Under the pieces are notes generated by a model. That model was not told the origin of the DNA. It did not search any database and was given only the letters and a program-made list of their open reading frames with translations. Positions 6,967-14,218 of a stretch of 64,000 nucleotides of DNA are shown here, piece by piece; position 1 is the first letter of the stretch; each line of letters opens with the position of its first letter. Both the position numbers and the translations under genes were made by a program. The stretch lies in contig JACPVR010000035.1 in the NCBI GenBank assembly GCA_016197405.1, forward strand, positions 1 through 64,000. Direction: 5' to 3'. This DNA is from Mycobacterium sp. (lineage in GTDB: Bacteria > Actinomycetota > Actinomycetes > Mycobacteriales > Mycobacteriaceae).

Positions 6967-7603
6967 GACGTGGGTTGCCCGCAAACATGTTGATCTGCAA
7001 TGCCTTCGAGTGCGTCTCATTGAACGCGCCGGTGCTCGGCTAAGACACGGATGGCCGGTACTGGCGAAGCTGTCGGGTCCTCGGCGAAGACTTGGATGCC
7101 GATGTGGTTCGCGCTGGCCGTGGGGTGCTCGTTGATCTGGCTGAAGATCGTTTCCGGGGAACCGTGAGCGACCACGGGCGGCGTCGATTCCGTCAATGTG
7201 GTCCATAGCTGTGAAGCGGCGACAAATCGACGGAGGCATCCGAGCGGACGACATGTCAGACCCCGCTTCGGGACAGGCGCGGGTGCCAGACAAGGTACAC
7301 CTCGCCCATTCCCCCGGAACCCCGTCAGCCGAAGCACGTTCTAGCCCGCAAAGGTCAACCCCATCCTTGGCGGCACGGGTTTGGATGCTAGCCCGCGCTC
7401 GTTGGCGGAGAGCCGGTTTGGGAGTCAGTGGCGAAGTCGACCGACCCGTCGGACGCGATCTACATCACCGGACAGTCACCCATGCGCCGCGCGGGGGCGC
7501 TGTTGGCAAACGGAGATTCTCACCGAAATGTCAAATTGGACATCGAGTGGACATTTGAGTCGAGAAATGGACATCAAACTTGAGAAGCCACAGCCGCTGT
7601 TCC
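6967..7603. other. Long intergenic stretch downstream of dnaB
   Basis: No gene is convincing here. A minus-strand frame (7017-7337) ends with SANHIGIQVFAEDPTASPVP and could be the tail of a lost gene, but no family is recognised. The last 90 bases (about 7512-7603) are the flank that also occurs, degraded, at 5300-5390, and contain three TGGACAT repeats. Confidence 0.4.
7529..7574. repeat. Cluster of TGGACAT repeats
   Basis: TGGACAT occurs at 7537, 7548 and 7568, with an inverted TGTCA at 7529. Repeated short motifs of this kind at a boundary recall the multiple terminal repeats of IS21-type elements. No transposase gene remains nearby, so this is a suggestion only. The diverged copy near 5315-5380 keeps TGGACAT once. 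Confidence 0.35.
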
Positions 7604-10231
7604 CTAGTGCGCCATATCCACGAACCGCGACAGGTGCAGCTGATGGGCAACCGTCACCGTCTTCGTCGGCCCCGCACGGTGTTTGGCGATGATCAGGTCG
7701 GCCTCTCCGCCTCGCGGGTCGTCGCGCTCGAAGGCGTCCGGGCGGTGCAGCAGGATCACCATATCGGCGTCCTGCTCGATGCTGCCCGATTCGCGAAGGT
7801 CCGACAGCTGCGGCTTCTTGTCGGTTCGCTGCTCGGGACCACGGTTCAGCTGGCTCATCGCGACCACCGGCACCTCAAGCTCCTTGGCCAAAAGCTTGAT
7901 CTGGCGGGAGAATTCGGAGACTTCCTGCTGACGTGATTCGACCTTCTTGCCTGAGGTCATCAGCTGCAGATAGTCGAGCACGATGAGTCGCAGACCGACC
8001 TTCTGATGCAGTCGGCGGGCTTTGGCCCGGATCTCCATCATGGTCAGGTTCGGTGAATCGTCGATATACAGTGGCGCCTCGCTGATTTCACTCATGCGGC
8101 GCGCCAGCCGCGTCCAGTCGTCATCGTTCATCCGACCCGAACGCATATCGGCCAGCTTGATTCGCGCCTCCGCCGACAGCAGTCGCATGACGATCTCGGA
8201 CTTGCTCATCTCCAGCGAGAACACGATGCTCGGGAGTTGGTTCTTGATGGAGCAGGATCGCAGAAAGTCCAGCCCAAGGGTCGAATTGTGCGTCGGCACC
8301 ATCGACTTACCGGCCAGGTACATGTGCGCAGCGTTGCTCACCTCGACACAACGCACCGGGACCGACGCTATCGCGCGCACCGCGGTGATGAACCGGCTGC
8401 CGGACCGCACCGTACTCGACGAGGCCCGTCGTTCCTTATGCACCAACATCTTCCGGGTCAACCGGAAGACATCGTCATCGGTGGAGAAGTTCAAGACGTA
8501 CGCGGTCGACGAGTCCGTTGTGCGGCCCCGGACCGGCTTGGTGGCAATCTGGCAGCGGTACCCGAGGCTGACCACCAGTTCATACACGTCCATCGCAAGA
8601 CGGTGGTGGGTGACCGCGAACTGCACGGCACCGCCAGATGTCACGGTTCCATCGGTGTCGAGCAACCCAGCCAGCAGTGCCCGCCGCTGGGCTTCCGAGC
8701 CGCGCAGGTAGGCGGTCGGGATGTGCTTGTTGCCGAGGACGCCGATCTCACGCAGCCGCGCCTGCACCGTGCCCACCCGGTTCCGGCACGACTGGCACAA
8801 CCTCAAGCCGCAGGAGGGCCCACCGCACTCGGCGCATGTCGGCTTCGGCACAGGCGCCGAGAGAAACCGGACCTTGCCGCCACACGACCGACCGCAGGTA
8901 CGCACCTGCGACGTCTGCGGGACGAACTCCTTGCCGCACACCTCGCACGCACGGGCGTCGACTTCGTTTTCGGCCGGTAGCCGAAGGTAGTGGCGCAGCG
9001 TCACCGTCGAGGGCGCAACCGCAATCCCCTCACCCTCGATCTGCATGAGGATCTCCGGGTCAGCGCATGTGATCGACGCCGATGCCGTGGTGCCGTCGCC
9101 GAGCCAGGCGCCCAATGTGTATGGCGGGACCAGGTATTCGCGGTCGGGCAGTTGCAGTGCCTTGGCATTGGTCACCGAGTGATTGAGCCGGCCGTCCGCG
9201 GTCGAGCAGCGTACAGTCTGCGCGATCTCGCCCGTCGTGCGCACCGCGGCGAAGGTGCGCTGGTTCTTGGTGCGGTTGTAGCCCGCCGCCGCGGCCTGGG
9301 CCGACTTCCTGGACGCCCGGGTGTCGGTCAGCCACTGGTGCTGCTCGTCGGCGACCAGAACGGTGCCGTCGGAGAACTCGACCTCATAGCAGGGCCGACC
9401 GGTCATGACCTCGGTGGCGGCTACCACGCGGGTCGGCAGGCCGTCGGCGTCGAGCAGCTGATCGCCGACCTGGACCTCGCCCATGGTGGTCCAGCCAGTG
9501 GGCGTCGGCAGCGGGGTGTCCAGGGCCAGGGCCTTCCCCATACCGGGCCTCGCCGCCACGACGATCATCTGACCCGGATGCAGGCCGTTGGTCAGGTCGT
9601 CGAGTTCGGTGAAACCGGTGGGCACACCGCTGGCGACGCCGCCGTTGGAGGCGATGGCGTCGATCTCGTCCATCGTGGGCTGCAGCAGGTCTTCGAGCGG
9701 GACGAAGTCCTCGGTGGTGCGACGGTCGGCGACCTCGTACATCTCGGCCTGCGCGCGGTCGACGATGGCGGCGACGTCGGCGCCCTCGGCGCCCGCGTAG
9801 CCGTACTGGACCACCCGGGTGCCGGCCTCCACCAGCCGGCGCAGCAGGGCCTTCTCGGCCACGATGCCGGCGTAGTAGCCGGCGTTGGCGGCGGTGGGCA
9901 CCGTGGAGATCAGCGTGTGCAGATAGGGGGCGCCGCCGATGCGCTTGAGCAGACCGCGCCGGTCCAGCTCGGCCGACACCGTCACGGCGTCGGCGGGCTC
10001 ACCGCGCCCGTAGAGGTCCAGGATGGCGTCGTAGACGTTCTGGTGGGCGGGGCGGTAGAAATCGCCCGGGCGCAGCTTCTCCAGCACGTCGGCGATGGCG
10101 TCCTTGCTCAGCAGCATGCCGCCGAGGACCGACTGCTCGGCAGCCATGTCCTGCGGCGGCTGACGCCCGTAGTCCTCGCTCGGCGGTGGAGTCGAGGCAC
10201 CAGGCTGTCCGAGATCGTCAACCACTGCCAC
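7604..10231 (-). CDS. dnaB: Replicative DNA helicase DnaB, intein-containing precursor
   Basis: The 875-residue precursor contains DnaB exteins of 459 residues, the normal size, interrupted by a 416-residue intein. The N-terminal domain (about 25-175) binds primase and the loader. The RecA-like motor has a Walker A motif split by the intein: ARPGMGK ends the N-extein and STLGLDFLRS begins the C-extein. Walker B (LRLIVLDYLQLM) and the RGPEQRTDKKPQLSDLRESG region are intact. DnaB forms the hexameric helicase unwinding DNA ahead of the fork; splicing is needed because the ATP site is interrupted. The start is GTG at 10231 with a GGAGG ribosome-binding site upstream. It stands apart from the rplI operon by 495 bases and so probably has its own promoter. 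Its loader DciA is encoded at 59428. Confidence 0.97.
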   Translation of the reverse strand: MAVVDDLGQPGASTPPPSEDYGRQPPQDMAAEQSVLGGMLLSKDAIADVLEKLRPGDFYRPAHQNVYDAILDLYGRGEPADAVTVSAELDRRGLLKRIGGAPYLHTLISTVPTAANAGYYAGIVAEKALLRRLVEAGTRVVQYGYAGAEGADVAAIVDRAQAEMYEVADRRTTEDFVPLEDLLQPTMDEIDAIASNGGVASGVPTGFTELDDLTNGLHPGQMIVVAARPGMGKALALDTPLPTPTGWTTMGEVQVGDQLLDADGLPTRVVAATEVMTGRPCYEVEFSDGTVLVADEQHQWLTDTRASRKSAQAAAAGYNRTKNQRTFAAVRTTGEIAQTVRCSTADGRLNHSVTNAKALQLPDREYLVPPYTLGAWLGDGTTASASITCADPEILMQIEGEGIAVAPSTVTLRHYLRLPAENEVDARACEVCGKEFVPQTSQVRTCGRSCGGKVRFLSAPVPKPTCAECGGPSCGLRLCQSCRNRVGTVQARLREIGVLGNKHIPTAYLRGSEAQRRALLAGLLDTDGTVTSGGAVQFAVTHHRLAMDVYELVVSLGYRCQIATKPVRGRTTDSSTAYVLNFSTDDDVFRLTRKMLVHKERRASSSTVRSGSRFITAVRAIASVPVRCVEVSNAAHMYLAGKSMVPTHNSTLGLDFLRSCSIKNQLPSIVFSLEMSKSEIVMRLLSAEARIKLADMRSGRMNDDDWTRLARRMSEISEAPLYIDDSPNLTMMEIRAKARRLHQKVGLRLIVLDYLQLMTSGKKVESRQQEVSEFSRQIKLLAKELEVPVVAMSQLNRGPEQRTDKKPQLSDLRESGSIEQDADMVILLHRPDAFERDDPRGGEADLIIAKHRAGPTKTVTVAHQLHLSRFVDMAH
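8285..9532 (-). mobile_element. Intein with LAGLIDADG homing endonuclease in the DnaB P-loop (class 3 features)
   Basis: Precursor residues 234-649 (416 aa). The intein starts with Ala (ALALDTPLPTPTGW), not the Cys or Ser of class 1 inteins, and ends VPTHN before the +1 Ser. It carries the three residues that define class 3 inteins: Trp300 in block B (DEQHQW), Cys628 in block F (VRCVEV) and Thr647 in block G. Splicing would thus start at the internal Cys. Two LAGLIDADG motifs (LGAWLGDG at 373-380, LLAGLLDTDG at 519-528) mark a homing endonuclease. Between them lie cysteines 429, 432, 446, 450, 466, 469, 474, 479 and 482, in CxxC-type pairs resembling two zinc ribbons. The endonuclease looks complete, so the element may still be mobile. 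Confidence 0.9.
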
Positions 10232-10726
10232 GGGTGATGAGCCTCCTACATACTCGAACGTACATTCGATCTCTACGCACGCACAGACAGTAGGCTTTCC
10301 CGCCGACAGAAATCCGTTTCCGGACCCCCGAGGTTCGTCCCCCGCGCACCACGCCGGGATGACGCTAGACGTTGCTGGCGAAGACGCAAACCAGGGGTGT
10401 TGATCAACCTGTGCATGGCGTGTGGATAGCTCTGTTCAGGTGTGTTGAGCGCCTGGGGAGAACCTGTGCATAGATCGCGATTTTTCGGCCATAACCGCAG
10501 CTGAAAGCACCATAGATCCACTTGCGCGCTGTGCATGGCAATATCGTCGGCGTGTCGGCTCGGGTTGCCGTCTCGGGCGTGTTGTATTGCCGGGAATTGT
10601 TGGCAAGGTTAACGCGAAGTTAGGTTCGCTGTGGTAGGGCTTTCCAGGTCTGTTCGCCAGCTAACATGCACAACACCCCGGGGCTGCCCATGACGGGCTG
10701 CCACCGGGGTGTTGTGGGTAGATCAG
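10232..10726. other. dnaB upstream region with repeated DnaA-box-like octamers
   Basis: This 495-base gap must contain the dnaB promoter. CTGTGCAT occurs three times on the plus strand (10409, 10464, 10529), and GTGTGGATAG lies at about 10420. These resemble variants of the mycobacterial DnaA box TTGTGCACA and of TTATCCACA. No protein-coding frame is convincing. The rplI terminator occupies the far end. Confidence 0.4.
10669..10716 (-). terminator. Terminator hairpin after rplI
   Basis: CACAACACCCCGG (10669-10681) and CCGGGGTGTTGTG (10704-10716) are perfect 13-bp inverted arms around a 22-base loop, 11 bases beyond the rplI stop. There is no long T-run, as is usual in mycobacteria. It ends the rpsF-ssb-rpsR-rplI operon. 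Confidence 0.7.
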
Positions 10727-11185
10727 CTATGCGCTGGCGACGACGTCGAGCGAGACCGTCGCAGTCACACTCGGGTGCAGACGCACCTCGACGGTGTGTG
10801 CACCCGTCGACTTGATGTGCGCCTTGGGCAGGTGCAGCGAGCGCTTGTCGAGGTTGGGGCCACCGGCCTTCTTGATCGCCGCGACGATATCGGCCGCGGT
10901 GACCGAGCCGAACAGCTTGCCGGCGTTACCCGAGGTCTTGACGGGCAGCGTCACCGCGCCCAGGCCGTCGATGGCGGCCTTGAGCTCGTTGGCGTGGTCC
11001 AGATCGCGGACGGCCTTGATGTCCTGTGCACGACGGATGTCGTCGGCCTGACGCTGTGCACCACGGGAGGCCACGATGGCCAGCCCGCGCGGCAGCAGGT
11101 AGTTACGGCCGTAGCCGTCCTTGACCTCGACGGAATCGCCGGCGGCACCCAGGTGCTCCACCTCAGCGGTGAGAATGAGTTTCAT
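10727..11185 (-). CDS. rplI: 50S ribosomal protein L9
   Basis: 152 residues from the ATG at 11185; the longer open frame is discarded because MKLILTAEVEHLGAAGD is the normal L9 N-terminus. The N-terminal rRNA-binding domain contains DSVEVKDGYGRNYLLPRGLA, the L9 signature. A long linker helix (about 40-75) joins it to the C-terminal domain (GNAGKLFGSVTAADI). L9 binds 23S rRNA near the L1 stalk base and helps keep the reading frame. Last gene of the rpsF-ssb-rpsR-rplI operon, 17 bases after rpsR, followed by a strong hairpin. Confidence 0.97.
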   Translation of the reverse strand: MKLILTAEVEHLGAAGDSVEVKDGYGRNYLLPRGLAIVASRGAQRQADDIRRAQDIKAVRDLDHANELKAAIDGLGAVTLPVKTSGNAGKLFGSVTAADIVAAIKKAGGPNLDKRSLHLPKAHIKSTGAHTVEVRLHPSVTATVSLDVVASA

Positions 11186-11202
11186 CTTGTGTACTTCCGT
11201 TC

Positions 11203-11463
11203 TTAACGAGTCGCCGAGGTGAACGGCAGCAGAGCGACCTCGCGGGCGTTCTTCACCGCCACGGCGATATCGCGCTGGTGCTGCACGCAGTTCCCGGTCA
11301 CCCGGCGGGCACGGATCTTGCCGCGCTCGGAGATGTAGGTACGCAGCAGCGCCGTGTCCTTGTAATCGATGTTCTGGTTCTTGCCCTTCTTCGAGCAGAA
11401 CACGCACTTGCGAGTCTTGATGGGCTTCTCGGGCGCCGGGCGCCGCTTGGTGGCCTTGGCCAT
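11203..11463 (-). CDS. rpsR: 30S ribosomal protein S18
   Basis: 86 residues. The core FCSKKGKNQNIDYKDTALLR and YISERGKIRARRVTGNCVQH are diagnostic of S18, which binds the platform of the 30S subunit next to S6. The N-terminus keeps CVFC plus a later Cys (NCVQH), so this is a zinc-binding (C+) version; mycobacteria often also carry a second, zinc-free S18 elsewhere that replaces it in low zinc. It lies 41 bases after ssb and 17 before rplI in the conserved operon. Confidence 0.96.
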   Translation of the reverse strand: MAKATKRRPAPEKPIKTRKCVFCSKKGKNQNIDYKDTALLRTYISERGKIRARRVTGNCVQHQRDIAVAVKNAREVALLPFTSATR

Positions 11464-11504
11464 GTCTGTGATCTCTTTCTAAAAAACTGTTGCTCTACGG
11501 GATG

Positions 11505-12026
11505 TCAGAAGGGCGGTTCGTCGTCGCCGCCGCCGAACGAACCCGATGCGGGCGCGCTGCCCCACGGATCGTCGGCCGGAGCGCCGCCACCGCCGCCGGA
11601 GGATGCCGGGCGTGAACCGCCCCCACCGCCGCCGCCGAAGCCACCGCCGCCACCGCCACTGCGGTTGGCCTTGTTGACCTTCGCCGTCGCGTATTTCAGC
11701 GACGGACCGATCTCGTCGACCTCGAGCTCGACCACCGTGCGCTTCTCACCCTCGCGGGTTTCGAACGAACGCTGCTTGAGCCGGCCGGAGACAATGACCC
11801 GCGAACCGCGGGTCAGGCTCTCGGCGACGTTCTCGGCAGCCTCACGCCAGATGTTGCAGCGGAGAAACAGCGCTTCGCCGTCCTTCCACTCGTTGGTCTG
11901 ACGATCGAACGTACGAGGCGTCGATGCGACCGTGAAGTTGGCCACGGCCGCCCCGGACGGCGTGAAACGCAGTTCCGGATCGGCGGTCAGGTTTCCGATA
12001 ACGGTGATGACGGTGTCACCAGCCAC
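11505..12026 (-). CDS. ssb: Single-stranded DNA-binding protein
   Basis: 173 residues from a GTG at 12026, chosen because AGGAGG lies just upstream and MAGDTVITVIGNLTADPELR is the normal mycobacterial start. The N-terminal OB fold (about 1-115) includes RFTPSGAAVANFTVASTPR and WKDGEALFLRCNIWREAAEN. The C-terminal half is a glycine-rich disordered linker with long Gly runs, ending in the acidic tip DDEPPF, which docks replication and repair partners. It works as a tetramer coating single strands at forks and breaks. Second gene of the rpsF operon; the placement links its supply to growth rate. Confidence 0.97.
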   Translation of the reverse strand: MAGDTVITVIGNLTADPELRFTPSGAAVANFTVASTPRTFDRQTNEWKDGEALFLRCNIWREAAENVAESLTRGSRVIVSGRLKQRSFETREGEKRTVVELEVDEIGPSLKYATAKVNKANRSGGGGGGFGGGGGGGSRPASSGGGGGAPADDPWGSAPASGSFGGGDDEPPF

Positions 12027-12116
12027 GGTGTCCTCCTGGGAAGTTGTCTGTGTGCTCGGCAAGAGCGGTCGCAGGCGAGCCTACGGAAGCTATCCGACGC
12101 ACACGTGACCTTCGGA

Positions 12117-12407
12117 CTAGTGCTTGTCGGTCCGCATCACCTTGGTGCGCAGCACGGCCTCGTTGAGGCTGAGCTGGCGATCCAGTTCGGTGACCGTGGC
12201 GGGCTCGGCTTTGACGTCGATGATCGCGTAGATGCCCTCGGCATGCTTGGCGATCTCGTAGGCCAGCCGGCGGCGGCCCCAGATGTCGACCTTGTCGACA
12301 CTGCCACCGTCTTTACGGATGACGTTCAGGAACGTCTCCAGGGACGGAGCAACCGTGCGCTCGTCAAGTGTGGGGTCGAGGATGACCATGATTTCGTATG
12401 GACGCAT
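12117..12407 (-). CDS. rpsF: 30S ribosomal protein S6
   Basis: 96 residues from the ATG at 12407, preceded by AGGAGGTGA. MRPYEIMVILDPTLDERTVA and DIWGRRRLAYEIAKHAEGIY are diagnostic of S6, which pairs with S18 on the 30S platform. First gene of rpsF-ssb-rpsR-rplI; a 159-base gap separates it from the upstream membrane-protein gene. The S6:S18 complex often regulates its own operon through the 5' leader, but no such structure was identified here. Confidence 0.97.
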   Translation of the reverse strand: MRPYEIMVILDPTLDERTVAPSLETFLNVIRKDGGSVDKVDIWGRRRLAYEIAKHAEGIYAIIDVKAEPATVTELDRQLSLNEAVLRTKVMRTDKH

Positions 12408-12565
12408 GAGTAACCCATCACCTCCTATGGTCGTTGCGGCCACGGCGTGTCCGTGGCAGGAGGGTCGCCTGCGTCGGCAACCGGGCTAGGTTACAGGACC
12501 AGACCCCTGACGTGCTAATTCGGCCTTCGGTGGCGGGCGGGCGAGTGCAACCGCCGGCCATCAGC

Positions 12566-14218
12566 TCAGGGCGCGGCGACGGGTTCGGGTTCGACGGCCA
12601 CCGGGCGGGTGAACCACGGCCTGGTGCGGGGCCGCAGCCGTTCCGGCAGCCAGTGCGGCGGGTCATCCGGGGCGCGATCGAACACGCCGCCGGCCGGGTC
12701 GTCGATCCGCCCGCCCCAGCGCACCAGGTCGGTACCGGGCCGGTAGATCTGGCGCAGCACCAGCACGCACAACGCCACCACCGCGATATCGCGCACCAGC
12801 ACCGTCGCGGTGAACCATTGTTCGGTCAGGCCCTTGTTCTGCGGGCCGTACAGGTAGAGCATCCGCGGCACCCACACCAGAGCGTCGATCGTCATCCAGG
12901 CCAGCAGCACCCGGCGATGCGGTAGCGCCAACACCGCCAACGGCACCAGCCACAACGAGAACTGCGGGCTCCATACCTTGTTGGTCAGCAGGAACGCGGC
13001 CACCACCAGGAACGCCAGCTGCGCCACCCGCGGGCGTTGCGGCGCCGTCAACCCGACGTAGGCGATTGCCGCGCAACAGGTTACGAACAGCAGTGCCACC
13101 ACGGTATTGAGCACCACCGGTGGTTCCCAGAAGCCGAGGTTGGTGTCGAATCCGGGCCAGTCGGTGAACGACTTCACCACGTTGTACAGCGAATCCATAT
13201 CGTCACCGCGACGACTGTTGAGCCGGAAGAACTCCGACCACCCGCGCGGGAACAGGAACAAGATCGGGGCGTTGACGACGAACCACGCCACCACCGCGGC
13301 CAGCACCGTGCGACCGGCATCGCGCAGCTTGCCGCTGCGCACGCCCAACACCACCAGCGGCAACAACAACAGCACCGGGTACAGCTTGGCCGCCACCCCC
13401 AGCCCGATCAGTGTGCCGGCGAGGACCGGTCTTCGGCGTGCCCACGCCAGCAACCCGCCCATCGCGAATGCCGTCGCCAATGCGTCGAAGTTGGTGAACG
13501 CCTGGAAGATCAGCAGCGGTGTGCCCGCCACCAGCGCGGCATCCCAGATCCGGCGACCGGCCAGGCTTGCGGTGGCCCACACCGTCGTCAGCCACGCCAG
13601 CGCCAACCCGAACGCGGCGATGTTGAAGAACATCACCACCTCGGCCACCACCGGGATGCTGACCATCTTGGTGATCGCGGTGTAGGTCTTGGCCAGTGCC
13701 ATCGCCACGTACTGGTACACCCCGGTGATCACCGGATACTCCATGTAGCGCACCGCGGGCGTGCCGTCGTACTGCTGGCGCTGCTCACCGGCGTCGTTGG
13801 TCTCGCGCCAACTGGACTTGTACGGAAACTTGCCCTGGCTCAACAGTTCTGCGCCGTAGAGCGGCACAGTGTCGGAGTAGCACAGCTGGAAGTAGGCACG
13901 CTGACCCGACCAGTTGGCCACCCGCTGATCGGCGGTCCCGGTACCGATGGTCTGCAGGCACGGCGATTTGGTGGCCCAGCCCAGCGCCAGGAAAACCAGC
14001 GCGATGACGAACATCACCCGCAGCGGCGTGAAGAACCGTTGCCTGCCGATCAGGGCGTGCCGGCCGACCGGACCGCCCACCACATCCGAGAGGGCCGAAC
14101 CGAGAACATCGGTGCGACTGGGCATATCGCGCCAGTCGTCACTGCGCAGATCATCGGCCCGGCGCTGCGGGGAGACCGTGGCGCGCTCGACGGGACCTTC
14201 CGATTCGCCGGCTGTCAC
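12566..14218 (-). CDS. Polytopic membrane protein, GT87/DUF2029-like glycosyltransferase
   Basis: 550 residues with about ten or more membrane segments (for example VMFVIALVFLALGWA near residue 70 and LYPVLLLLPLVVLGV near 285) and a periplasmic loop after the first one. The layout resembles polyprenol-phosphate-mannose-dependent mannosyltransferases (GT87), and it corresponds in position to M. tuberculosis Rv0051. The role is probably sugar transfer to an envelope glycolipid; the acceptor is unknown. GTG at 14218 overlaps the ponA1 stop by four bases (GTGA), so the gene is translationally coupled to the peptidoglycan synthase. Confidence 0.8.
   Translation of the reverse strand: MTAGESEGPVERATVSPQRRADDLRSDDWRDMPSRTDVLGSALSDVVGGPVGRHALIGRQRFFTPLRVMFVIALVFLALGWATKSPCLQTIGTGTADQRVANWSGQRAYFQLCYSDTVPLYGAELLSQGKFPYKSSWRETNDAGEQRQQYDGTPAVRYMEYPVITGVYQYVAMALAKTYTAITKMVSIPVVAEVVMFFNIAAFGLALAWLTTVWATASLAGRRIWDAALVAGTPLLIFQAFTNFDALATAFAMGGLLAWARRRPVLAGTLIGLGVAAKLYPVLLLLPLVVLGVRSGKLRDAGRTVLAAVVAWFVVNAPILFLFPRGWSEFFRLNSRRGDDMDSLYNVVKSFTDWPGFDTNLGFWEPPVVLNTVVALLFVTCCAAIAYVGLTAPQRPRVAQLAFLVVAAFLLTNKVWSPQFSLWLVPLAVLALPHRRVLLAWMTIDALVWVPRMLYLYGPQNKGLTEQWFTATVLVRDIAVVALCVLVLRQIYRPGTDLVRWGGRIDDPAGGVFDRAPDDPPHWLPERLRPRTRPWFTRPVAVEPEPVAAP

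Noticed and set aside
7017..7337. 106-codon minus-strand open frame ending HIGIQVFAEDPTASPVPAIR
   Set aside because: The end looks somewhat protein-like, but no family is recognised and the N-terminal half is not protein-like; at most a relic.
10273..10536. 87-codon open frame upstream of dnaB
   Set aside because: No protein-like features; the region is better explained as regulatory.
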